The notes under the pieces: generated by a model
The model's input: the letters and a program-made list of their open reading frames with translations, nothing else
Databases searched by the model: none
Told to the model about the DNA's origin: nothing
Translations under genes and position numbers: made by a program
Shown: positions 1-11,110 of the stretch, piece by piece
Layout of the letters: each line of letters starts with the position of its first letter
How positions within the stretch are numbered: the stretch's first letter is position 1
NCBI GenBank assembly: GCA_007922225.1
Contig: ML679956.1
Span: 20,710,689-20,774,688 of the forward strand
DNA length: 64,000 nt
Source of the DNA: Emydura subglobosa
Lineage: Eukaryota > Chordata > Testudines > Chelidae
Direction of reading: 5' to 3'

Positions 1-1542
<1,542 letters not shown>

Positions 1543-2583
1543 CTAAGAAACGATGAACTCAAATTGATACAATGCAATTTTCTTTTTATATTCACATTGC
1601 TTGAAAAACAGTTGTGAATTACAATCACATTCATTACACTGTCAAAACACCAACGATATAAAGAAAGTGCTACCAACCACGGCCCAGTCATGCCAATACT
1701 TTAGACCATGAGTAGCTTTACACACCAGTAGCCAGTTACTCACATGCAGGATTATGACCCATATTAGGAGTGGAAACTAAGCTCCGAAATATAACCAGTT
1801 ATGTTGTGGGATATGGGAAGGAGAGAGACACAAGTTTTTATTCAAAGAAAGATGTTTACAGATGAATATGAAGACAACGTTCAGCTCTATTTCAACATTA
1901 CATTAAAGGGTCTCAATCCTGCAGTCACAAGTCAGGCAAAACTTTTGCTGAAGTCAATGAAAGTTTTGCCTAAGTGAGACTGCTGCATAGTGCCCCAAAA
2001 GAACAAGCCAACCAATCAGCCAACCCACCCACTCTTACAAAAATCAAGTGCAAAAAATAAAAACCAAAATATAAAACTAAAGGAAGTTCCACAGATTACA
2101 GCATACAGATCTCATAAAATCTGCAGGTGCTAGGGACAGAGCCCCACACCACATCCACGCATACTCTAGGAGTGCAAACCCTACAATTCCCTGACAAAAC
2201 AATGAGGGGGAAGTTTTGGTCACTTACCAAAGGCTTTTCTTACACCAGGGGAATCTGTCTTTTGTTTAAATTTGCCAATATAGGCGCCCAATTCAGCATT
2301 TAGATCTGCTATGACAGATTCCCCCGCACTCACATGGATTCCCACTGATGTTAACGGAACTGTGTATGGGTCCATGGTAGCATACCAAAAAACAGGTCTG
2401 ATGCTTTAGTGCTGAACTGACTTTTTAATTAGTATCTATGTTAAAGAAAGATCAAAGTAAGATTAAAATTTGCAGTCACCACACACTAGACCAAAATTTT
2501 CTGCTGGCATAAAGAATGGTTACTTAGCGTGTAACTACAACAAGAGTTCTGTAGCACTTTAAAGACTAACAAATTTAATTTCA

Positions 2584-2640
2584 GCAGGCATAAGCTTTCG
2601 TGGGCTTCAGCCCACTTCCTCAGATGCAGTTGGTAGAAAT
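2584..2640 (-). ncRNA. Hammerhead-ribozyme-like motif, left PLE arm
   Basis: On the minus strand CTGAGGA (2617-2623) fits the hammerhead core CUGANGA. It is followed by a perfect 6-bp stem II (GTGGGC/GCCCAC) closed by TGAA, then GAA (2597-2599) and a short stem III (AGC, loop TTAT, GC). The nucleotide that should pair with A15.1 next to the cleavage site is C rather than U, so this copy is probably weak or inactive. Pseudo-LTRs of PLEs are known to carry minimal hammerheads with short stem III, which supports the assignment. Confidence 0.5.
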
Positions 2641-2769
2641 AATATAGCAAATATTGGCAACATATATAGGAGGCAACATATACATATCCAAAAGGCATAG
2701 ACAACAACGGGGTAGGTGGATGAAAGCCGGGTACTTGAGGTCTAATGACAACCATTGAGTAGGAGGTGA

Positions 2770-2869
2770 NNNNNNNNNNNNNNNNNNNNNNNNNNNNNNN
2801 NNNNNNNNNNNNNNNNNNNNNNNNNNNNNNNNNNNNNNNNNNNNNNNNNNNNNNNNNNNNNNNNNNNNN
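2770..2869. other. Assembly gap (100 N)
   Basis: Exactly 100 Ns inside the left arm of the palindrome. Position 2769 aligns with 3068 of the opposite arm and position 2870 aligns with 3004, so the missing sequence corresponds to 3005-3067, about 63 bases. The gap is therefore a fixed-size placeholder, probably caused by the inverted repeat. Confidence 0.98.
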
Positions 2870-3204
2870 CCCAGTTTGAATGTGTCAAGTTTGCAGATAA
2901 TTTCTAACTCAGCAGTTTCGCTACAAAAAAAACTTCAAAAACAGACTTCAAAGAGAAACTGCTGAGTTAGAAATTATCTACAAACTTGACACATTCAAAC
3001 TGGGTTTAAACAGGGATTTGGAATGGCTCTCTCATTACAAGAAGTAATTTGCTCTGATCACCCATTCTCACCTCCTAACTCAATGGTTGTCATTAGGCCT
3101 CAAGTACCCGGCTTTCATCCACCTACCCCGTTGTTGTCTATGCCTTTGGATATGTATATGTTGCCTCCTATATATGTTGCCAATATTTGCTGTATTATTT
3201 CTAC

Positions 3205-3262
3205 CAACTGCATCTGAGGAAGTGAGCTGAAGCCCATGAAAGCTCATGCCTGCTGAAATTAA
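3205..3262 (+). ncRNA. Hammerhead-ribozyme-like motif, right PLE arm
   Basis: CTGAGGA at 3214-3220, stem II GTGAGC/GCCCAT (3222-3237) with loop TGAA, GAA at 3238-3240, then AGC-TCAT-GC. Compared with the left arm, stem II has one mismatch (A3225 against C3234) and one G-U pair, so this copy looks more decayed. Same family and caveats as the left copy. Confidence 0.42.
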
Positions 3263-3351
3263 ATTTGTTAGTCTTTAAAGTGCTACAGAACTCTCATTGT
3301 TTTTGCTGTATACAGACTAACACGGCTACCCCTCTGGAACTCTTCTACCTT

Positions 3352-3540
3352 GTAACTGTTGTTCTTCAAGATATGTTGCTCATGTCCACTCCCAATTTAG
3401 GTGTGTGTGCGCGCCACATGCACCGGTGCCGGAAGTCTTTTTCCTTTAGTGGTACCTATACAAGCCAGCTCTAGTGCCCCCTGCAGTGGCACGCACATAG
3501 GCACCGCTGGCTCCCCCTCCCTCTCTGTTCCTTCTTGCTG
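3352..3540 (+). repeat. DIRS inverted terminal repeat, left copy in the window
   Basis: Begins TAACTGTTGTTCTTCAAGAT and contains the GTGCGCGCCACATGCACC core and a CCTTTAGTGGTACC block. These recur in reverse complement at 8618-8805, with the same spacing and scattered substitutions. For the coding strand this is the 3' terminal repeat. Confidence 0.85.
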
Positions 3541-3562
3541 GAACTCCAATTGAGGGGAAGAA

Positions 3563-3680
3563 GGGCGGGAATGGACATGAGCAACACATCTCGAAGAACA
3601 ACAGTTATAAGATAAGTAAACATTCTTTCTTCTTTGAGTGCTTGCTCATGTCCATTCCCAATTTAGGTGACTCACCAGCA
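3563..3680. repeat. DIRS internal complementary region
   Basis: Two adjacent blocks. Positions 3570-3612 are the reverse complement of the outer edge of the left terminal repeat (3350-3392). Positions 3630-3675 are the complement of the outer edge of the right terminal repeat (8762-8805). In DIRS elements such a region templates completion of both ends into a circular intermediate. Its survival fixes the element class independently of the proteins. Confidence 0.82.
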
Positions 3681-3699
3681 GTGTCTCCGGAGGCGGGCA

Positions 3700-4330
3700 G
3701 GAGTTCATGTACATGACACTTGAAGCACTGCTCTACCAAAGCCAGCATCAGAACGGGCTTGCTGCGTCAAGGCATAGTGGGAAGTGAAGGCATGTACCGA
3801 TGACCAGGTAGCTGCCCTGCAGATGTTCAGTATGGGGACATGTGTTTAGAAGGCCGCAGACAATGTCTGCGCTCTCGTTGAGTGGGACACCGGAGGCATG
3901 ACTCCAGCCTGCAGAACACAGTTCTGATGTTAATGCCCTGATCTCCGACACTCACCTGGAGAACGTGATAGTGACCAGAAAGGCAACCTTCCAGGACAGG
4001 TATGTGAGGGAGCATGAGGCCATGGGTTTGAAAGGTTGTCTGGTAAGCCTGGATAGGACCAAGTTCAAATCCCACTGAGGAGAAGGGTCTCTTATCAGTG
4101 GGAAAAGCCTTTCCTGTCCCTTAAGAAACCCAGTAGTCATTTCATGTGAAAAGACTGTTCTACCTTCCACCAAAGGGTGGAAAGAAGATATGGCCGCCAC
4201 ATGGACCTTGATTGACGAGAAGGCCAATCCCTCATTTCAGATGGAGCAGATTCTCCAAGATTGTCGGGACTGATGCATCTGTTGGGGACATGCCACGTTT
4301 GGTCGCCCAGCAGGTGAAAAGCTTCCACTT
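3700..4330 (-). pseudogene. DIRS tyrosine recombinase remnant, internally deleted
   Basis: A minus-strand frame at 3952-4227 gives the core-binding part (SIKVHVAAISSFHP, then QWDLNLVL and SWKVAFLVTI). A shifted frame continues with a box-I-like SEIRAL at about 3930-3951 and jumps almost at once to WSHASGVPLNE, which resembles the box II neighbourhood near the C terminus. About a hundred residues expected between these boxes appear to be missing. The nucleophilic tyrosine cannot be placed. The enzyme would normally integrate the circular DNA copy. Confidence 0.65.
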
Positions 4331-4439
4331 AGCCCTATAGGATGATCTGGTCGATGGCTTCCTGCTTTCCAAGAGCATGCCCTGAACTTAAGTCGAGCAG
4401 GCTTGCTCCTCCTGACTCAGCTATGGAGCATCCATGCCA

Positions 4440-5230
4440 TCAGATGAAGGGAGGCACTTCTGGGTGGAGCAGGTGACCTTGATCTTGGGACAGGAGGTCC
4501 AGGCGCAGCGGCAACGTCAACTGCTGGGGTCCCACCAGCTCTAGAAACATCCTGAACCAATGTTGTCGGGGCCACGCTGGTGACACAAGGATTACCCATG
4601 CTTTGTCTCTCTTCACTTTCAGGAGGACTTTGTGGTTCAAAGGTATCGGAGGGAAGGCGTACAATAGGCTCCCCGACCAGGAGAGGAGAAAGGCGTTGGT
4701 GATGGAGCCTGCACTGAGGCCATGATGGCAACAGAAGCAACGGCACTTTCTGTTGGCCTTGGTGGCAAAGAGGTCCACTCGGGGATTGCCCCACCTTTGA
4801 AAGATACGGGCCGCTACCTCCGGATGGAGGGACCACTCGTGGCAAGAGCAGAAGGAGTTGATGAGACGGTCTGCCAAAGAGCTGTTGACCCCTAGGAGAT
4901 GAACTGTTATTGGGTGAATATTGTGACTGATGCAAAAGTCCCAGAAATGTATGACCTCTTCGCATAGGGCACAGGATCGGGCCCCTCCCTGCCTGTTGAT
5001 ATAATACATGGAGACCGTATTGTTCATGAGAATCTGTACCACCTTGTTGGCAATATGTGGTAGAAAAACTGCACAGGCTAGACAAATTGCTCTGAGTTCT
5101 TTGATACTGATGTGTAACCGCAGTTCCTCTGAGGTCCACGTGCTCTGGGTCTTCAGGGAACCAATGTGAGCTCCCAGGTCCGAGGAATTGGAAATCAGTG
5201 TTACCAACAGTTGGGGGACTTCATAGGGTA
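4440..5230 (-). pseudogene. DIRS RNase H domain remnant
   Basis: The longest open stretch (255 codons, 4440-5207) contains SSDLGAHIG, ELRAICLA, NNTVSMYYINRQGG, HLLGVNSSLADRLIN and NPRVDLFATKAN, in the order found in RNase H of DIRS and related elements. The first and third acidic catalytic positions appear replaced by Asn or Ser (the DAS- and TDN-type motifs read NSS and MNN), so the domain looks inactive. It is followed by an LLYAFPP segment typical of these elements. RNase H removes the RNA strand of the replication hybrid. Confidence 0.75.
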
Positions 5231-5249
5231 TTCCTGAGAGGATGTTACC

Positions 5250-6204
5250 TAGACTCCATCACCATACCAGGGAGGTAAGTATTTTTGGAGGGACCGTGAG
5301 TATCCTGTCCAGGTGGTGCCTGACCGGAGAATGCACTGATGCCAACCACATTTGGAGGGGTCTGAGATGCAGTCTGGCCTGGAGAACCATATAAGTGCAG
5401 GCTGCCATGTGGCCCAGGAGGCTGTGCACACCCTCACTCTTGTGAGGGGACGAGTCAAAATGCAGGTTATAATATCTGTCATTGCCCGGAATCTTTCCTT
5501 TGGAAGGAATGCTCTGGCCCTGGATAAGTCCAGCATCGCTCCAATAAATTCTATTCTTTGTACAGGAACTAACACCGATTCCTGTTAATTTATGAGGAGC
5601 CCAGTGCCTGACAAACGCTTCAGGTGATTGTGATGTTGGTCTGAACTTGAGACCTTGACCTGCTCCTGATGAACCAGTTGTCCAGATAGGGGAACATCTG
5701 CACATTTCTCCTCCTGAGGTAGGCCGCTACCACTGACATGCACTTGGTGAAAACCCTTGGAGCAGTTGAGAGACCAAAAGGGAGCACCACAAACTGGTAA
5801 TGGTGGTCTCCTACCATAAACTTCAGGAATCTCCTGTGACCAGGGAAGATTGCAACGTGAAAGTAGGCATCCTTTAGATTGAGAGCAGCATACCAGTTGC
5901 CGGGATCCAGAGAGGGAATGATGGTGGCTAGAAAGACCATGAGAAATTTCAGCTTTCTGAGGTACTTGTTGAGGCGCTTTAAGTCCAGAATGGGACTCAG
6001 CCCTCCCTTTGCCTTTGGAATCAAGAAGTAACAGGAGTAAAAACCTCGACCCCGTAGGTCTCTGGATACCTCTTCCACTGCACCTACCTGCAAAAGTGCT
6101 TGCACCTCCTGTTTAAGGAGTTGCTTGTGAGAGGGGTCCCTGAAGAGAGACAGGGAAGGGTGGGTGGGAAGGCAGAAGTGAGGCAAACTGGAGGGTATAA
6201 CCAA
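5250..6204 (-). pseudogene. DIRS reverse transcriptase remnant
   Basis: The open frame at 5620-6204 (194 codons) shows RT blocks in order: a variant of the YFLIPKAKGG finger motif, ILDLKRLNKYL, LKDAYFHVAI, VLPFGLSTAPRVFTK and the active-site box, which reads YLDN instead of YLDD. After a frameshift, 5249-5575 continues with the thumb-like RIEFIGAMLD segment. The enzyme would copy element RNA into DNA. The changed active-site residue and frameshift indicate a dead copy. Sequence similarity is strongest to DIRS/Ngaro-type enzymes. Confidence 0.8.
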
Positions 6205-6215
6205 CAGCCACCATG

Positions 6216-7408
6216 CTAAGCACCCATCTGTCCAATGTTATGGTAGCTCAGGCTAGGAGGGAACGGGCTAAACAAGAAGAAAACAGAAGAGGGGCTGAAT
6301 CCATGGGTAAGAACTGGTAGGTCGCTCTCGGATGCACCTTCAAAAGGCCTGCTTTCCATCCCGATTATGGTGGCTAGAGCCCAGTTGAGGGCCAGCAGAT
6401 GACGAGTGGCCTGGTGCCTTTTATAACCTTTATTCTTCTTATAGGAGTCTCTGCAGGGATGATCCCCAGACCGCTGTTCATGCTGGGACTTGAAGTGCCT
6501 CCTAGAAGAAGGTGGTGAATAAAGGCTGAGGGACCTCAAAGTAGCCCTCGAGTCTTTCATGCCATGCAGATTGGAGTCCATCTGCTCAGCAAAGAGGGCC
6601 ATGCCATCGAAAGGGAGATCCTGAATAGACTGATGGACCTCTGACGGGATATCACCAAAGCCATCATCCTGGCTACAGAGTCCGCTGCATCGGAAGCCGC
6701 TTGCAAAGACGCCCTGGTTACTGATCTCCTCTCTTCTAAGATGGCCTCAAACTCCTGCTTGGAGGAGGAGGAGGAGTCCGCGAACTTGTCCAGCGACTGC
6801 CAGATAGTAAAGTGATATCTACCAAGCAAGCCTGTTGGTTTGCCACTCGTAGCTGCAGGCTGGCTGTGGAATAAATCTTTCGACTGAACAAGTTGAGTCT
6901 CTTGGCGTCTTTATATTTAGGGGTCAAGCTGTCTGTCCCTTTTGTTGGTGGCTGTGACCACCAGGGATCCCGGTGCGGAGTGGGTGTAGAGATATTCAAA
7001 CCTCTTTGCCGGTACGTAATATTTTCTTTCTGCCCACTTAGATGTGGTAACGGACCAGGGTTTGCCACAGGGCCTTGGCCAGTTTAATAACCCCTCATAG
7101 ACTGGGATGGCCACTCTCCTAGGAGCTGCCGAGGCCGATATTCCAAATAGCTCAGTGACCGTTTCGTCCAGCTCCTCTATTTTGAGGCCCAAGTTGGAGA
7201 CTACCCTTTTCAATAAGTCCTGGTGTGCCTTAAAATCATCCATTGACACTGCAGATGGGGGTCCCGCAACCACCTCGTCTGGTGAAAACAAGGAAGAGGC
7301 CAATATCTGAGCTGGGGGAGGAGCCTCTGCTCTGGACAGGAGGAACCTCCAGGTCTGAGGCGCATGAACCTTCGTGGTCTGAAGCTGTGTCCAGGTGTGG
7401 CACCACAC
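6216..7408 (-). pseudogene. DIRS gag-like protein remnant
   Basis: Three overlapping minus-strand frames (6917-7408, 6736-7068, 6216-6829) preserve the gag-like protein found in turtle DIRS copies. Landmarks are DDFKAHQDLLKRVVSNLG, the AERKYYVPAKRFEYLYTH block, SLVVTATNKR, SASLQLRVANQQA, the EFEAILEERR plus ASDAADS segment, and LHGMKDSRATLRSL. Frameshifts separate the pieces. The same domain family gave rise to the C-terminal region of the LAP2-alpha isoform of TMPO, so database hits to LAP2-alpha-like proteins should be read as transposon matches. Confidence 0.75.
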
Positions 7409-7409
7409 T

Positions 7410-8617
7410 CTGAAGAATGGAAAACTGCAGTACCTACATTCCTCTCATGGAACCGGCTTATGGAATCCCAAAGTGAAATCCCCACCAGTAAGGCAACAGT
7501 CCAGGCCATTGACCTTGCGGTCAAACCCCCATTGACAGCACCATGGGGAAACCGGGCACCAGAGCCGGGGCTTGTCTAGCCTGGACAACTTCTCACTGTC
7601 CGAGGATGAGGTGTCGCTATCCGACAGCCAGGGTGGTGCATCTCTGAATATCTCGCAGTGCCATGCAAAGCACGTTGTTGATGCACCGGCAGTGGTGAGT
7701 GGCATGAGAAGCTTGAACGATGGGTGTGACAGGACCAGCTCTTGTCCATGTGCTTCCTGTATGGGCTAGACGAGCGGGGTTGCGGTGCCGGGAAATGCAC
7801 CATGAGTCGGCAACCTGCATCGCTCCATGGCTCCATAACGGTGCTCTGTTCAGTGCCGGTCCTCTGGAGAATGGCGGCAGGAGCCTGATCTGGTGATGTC
7901 CTGATCCGGAGAGGGTGGCCTTGACTCCAGGGACCAGTGAACGGTGCCCCAGTGATGGATACTGTTGAGCAGATTTGTCTCTCGATAGGCTGCCCCAGGC
8001 ACCAGTGCCGAATCTTGGTGCGGCGTCCTGCTGTCCTTCGGCATTTGTGGTACCAGAAGTGCCAGGACGTCCTTCATCATTTCGGAAGCCTCCGGAGTCG
8101 ACGGCACCACTAGGCAATGAGGGCCTCTACCACTACCCAGAGTCTTCTTTGACTTCTTCTTTGGAACCAGGGATGGAGATCAGTGCCGAGCGGAGGAAGA
8201 GGGCACCAGAGAGGCACTGCACGCCAAATCCATTGTGCTCAATGCCGAGTCTGACCTGACGGGCTCTGAGACCAGTCTAAAAGCTGAGTCCAGCAGAATG
8301 GCCCTGAGACACATATCCCAGTCTTTCTTAGTCCACTGACAAAAACTTTTACAGATCTTACACCTCTCGTGGACGTGAGCTTCCCCCAGACCCTTTAGAC
8401 AACTTTGATGAGGGTCGCTCCTCGGCATAGGCTTCTTACACGAAGCAACGCGTTTAAACCTTGGGGAACGGGGTGTGCCCTGACCCTAGGATCCTAACAA
8501 CTAACAAACTAGAGCTAACTGTAACTATATACACTAAAACGATGCATAAACCACTAGGTTTAATGAAGAAAACTTGCGAAGGCAAGAGATGTTCCAGCAT
8601 CATCACTGGCAGCAAGA
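7410..8617 (-). other. DIRS 5' region upstream of the gag-like frame
   Basis: Sequence between the gag remnant and the terminal repeat. Several short frames exist on both strands, none longer than 166 codons, and no conserved motif is seen. It may be a decayed N-terminal gag extension or leader. Positions 8330-8460 contain a cysteine and histidine-poor frame with no recognisable domain. Confidence 0.5.
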
Positions 8618-8805
8618 AGGAACTGAGAAGGAGCGGGAGCCAGCAGTACCTATATGCGGGTGCATGTGCGCGCCACTGCAGTGGGTGCTGGAGCCAGCTT
8701 GTACTGGTACCACTAAAGGAAAAAGTTTCCCGGCACTGGTGCATGTGGCGCGCACACATACCTGAATTGGGAATGAACATGAGCAAGCACTTGAAGAAGA
8801 ACTTA
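8618..8805 (-). repeat. DIRS inverted terminal repeat, right copy in the window
   Basis: Reverse complement of 3352-3540: GTAAGTTCTTCTTCAAGTGC at the outer edge, then the CGCGCCACATGCACC core and the CCTTTAGTGGTACC block. For the coding strand this is the 5' terminal repeat and would contain the start of the element transcript. Confidence 0.85.
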
Positions 8806-9231
8806 CTGATTTCAGTAGGATTTGTGAGCACAAAAGTGATACAAGATAAGGCTCCAAATCTAAAGGTTCAATGTGGTAAGAATACTCTATTACCACATAC
8901 ATCTGTCTAACCCCAAACTCCTCCCAAAAAACAGTGATTTATTAAGTGAATGGGGCTGGTAAAACCTTTTAACATACAATTAGGAGATCATAAAGTCTGA
9001 ATTTATCTTAACCAAGTTCAACTGTGACTTTGCTTTAACACTTAATTGAGATTATCGTGTAATCAATCTACAGATATATTCCAATTTTTCCTTCAAAATA
9101 CACTGTCCTATAAAGACAGTACCTTAACCTTGGCTAACACAAAATATATTTTGTAGATTAAAATAAAGACAGTGCATTTTATCAGCTGCTTAGATACCAC
9201 AAACTGCTCATACTTTTACTTAGTGTTCCTA

Positions 9232-9414
<183 letters not shown>

Positions 9415-9774
9415 TCATCTCATGAGGAAAATCTTTTTGGTGTTACATGTATCAGAAGCTATGGGAGCGGGCTAGTGCTTAACTTCAACTGATCTTTGAA
9501 GGGGTATTTCTCTAGATCCTGTACTCAGGGACCTCATGTTCATAATTTAGAGAGGATTAACAAAAACTAAACTATTTTCAACACTTGGAAAGTTATATAT
9601 GTGACCCAACAGACGACACAAAATGTCGTAGCTTCTAAGTATTGATTCACTTTTTATCTAAAAGAAACAACCTGATTCTCTTGGGGTGTATTGATCTAGA
9701 GGTGCTTTTTTCAAATAGTTATAATTCAAGGTGAATGCACATGCTAAAACTGTGGACTCTTTGGGGGAGGTGTC

Positions 9775-9870
9775 ATCTTTTTATTACATGTGCAAAGCAC
9801 CTAGTACAGTGGAGGTCTGATCTTTGATTGGGGTCTCTAGGCACTGCCACCATATCAATAAATAAATAAT
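9775..9870 (+). repeat. Ancient amniote retroposon tail
   Basis: Contains the recurring text GCAAAGCACCTAGTACAGTGG, then GGGGTCTCTAGGCACT, ending in an AATAAATAAATAATGAATAA tail. A related sequence is at 31425-31550. The family name is not certain; it belongs to a common SINE/LINE-tail type of turtles and crocodilians. Confidence 0.5.
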
Positions 9871-10852
9871 GAATAAAGATGTCATCTGACTCCAAATAAA
9901 AACAATCCCCAGTCACATAAAAAAACAGAAAAGTTGCAATAATGTAACTAAAAGTAAATAATCCTACAGAAAACAATATGTTATTTACATTTCCAAACTG
10001 TCCTACTCTTCTTCTCTTGTGATGAAAATAACTGATAAAGACGAAACCCTTCGCTAATGAGACTGAGTATGTTATGCTAACTGCACACAATGTAACTGAT
10101 TAATCATTCTGCTTATGTTTCAATTATTGAGGTAATGGACAAAACACTGGAATCTTTTAAAAATGTCTCGGAAACATATCTGGGGACTCTATTTCATTGG
10201 AAGGTTGAAAGACTTTTTATGCATTGACACAAGATGGAGCAATACATTAGAAAATGGGAAGTACAACATTACTTATGATTACGACATTAGTTACAATCTT
10301 TAATGGCCTCTGGAAAATAGCAGTAAAGATACATCAGAGATAAATAAATGATGGAAATTTAATACCAAATACTTAATATTGATACATGCTTGAAAAGCCT
10401 GCCACTTTGGATATAATACCTGTGCATCAACTTATTCTCAGTGGCTACCCTTTAAAAGCTTAGGGCATTCAAGACTCCACACTTAAAATTACAACTCCAG
10501 ATTATGTCCTAAATTGCCTATTTCTGAAATTTAAGTAAGGTGCTAAAATACTTGCTTCACCGTTGAAGGAAGCGGTACAGAGTATTTCAGGTATCAAATA
10601 TGTGTAAACGGTTTGACAACTGATTGACTGTTGGGTGGTACCAAAGGTTCTTTAGGATTCTCAGAAGTGCTCAAGATATAAAGGGATTTTCAGTGTTCAG
10701 ATTCTAAATTCACAAGGTTTTAATTTGAATAGGAGAAGCTATGATCAAAATGTAATGAAAAATCATTGTTATCTGCAAACTAGAGGTGTGAGTGGTAGCC
10801 AAGCTTATTTCTCTGTAGCAGAATGATCGGAACAATAAGTTAGAGACTATAG

Positions 10853-11110
10853 GTATGTCTACACTGAAATTAGACACCCGCAGCTGGCACGTGCCAGCTG
10901 ACTCCAGCTAAGGGTTTTTTTAACTGCAGTGTAGACATTCCGGCTTGGTCTGCAGCTCAAGCTCTGAGTCCCTCCCACCTTTCAGGTTCCTAGAGCCCGG
11001 GCTAACGCCTGAGCCCCAACATCTACACTGCAATTAAACAGTCCCTTAGCCTAAGCCAGCAGGCATGGGCCAGCAGTGGTTTTTTAAACGCAGTGTACAC
11101 ATACACTATG
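10853..11110. mobile_element. hAT-like MITE (TCTACACT family)
   Basis: Starts GGTATGTCTACACTGAAATT and ends in GCAGTGTACACATAC, an imperfect inverted pair. The inside is rich in AGCTGGC/GCCAGC and CTGAG-type boxes shared with the copies at 25421-25726 and 44521-44778. No coding capacity. Confidence 0.7.

Larger units (their letters stand above)
2533..3340. repeat. Palindromic pair of Penelope-like element tails
   Basis: Two inverted copies of one repeat face each other. The left arm (2533-2919, minus) and right arm (2955-3310, plus) match almost base for base about a 35-base spacer at 2920-2954. The right arm runs on to the ...ACACGGCTACC end near 3331. The sequence resembles the terminal pseudo-LTR region of PLE families in reptiles, including the stretch before CTGAGGA, the GAAAGC box and the TTTGTTAGTC box. 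PLEs are known to leave inverted, truncated copies. The element class is assigned from memory of the family; the palindrome is directly visible. Confidence 0.7.
3352..8805 (-). mobile_element. DIRS-type tyrosine-recombinase retrotransposon, degenerate, near full length
   Basis: A 5.4-kb element reading in the same direction as KAT2B. It has inverted terminal repeats of about 190 bases (3352-3540 and 8618-8805) and an internal complementary region at about 3563-3680. Between them, in minus-strand order, are gag-like, reverse transcriptase, RNase H and tyrosine recombinase sequences. This order and the complementary region next to the right-hand repeat of the coding strand are diagnostic of DIRS rather than LTR or LINE elements. 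All frames are broken by shifts and stops, and key catalytic residues have changed, so it cannot be autonomous. The exact ends are uncertain by about 10 bases. Confidence 0.87.

Noticed and set aside
2221..2300. A GTAAGTGACC donor-like site on the minus strand at about 2220-2230, suggesting an extra exon
   Set aside because: The sequence before it does not encode any part of KAT2B, and exons 12 and 13 join in phase without it.
4440..6204. Reverse transcriptase and RNase H frames as a host gene
   Set aside because: They lie between DIRS terminal repeats, are frame-broken and have altered catalytic residues.
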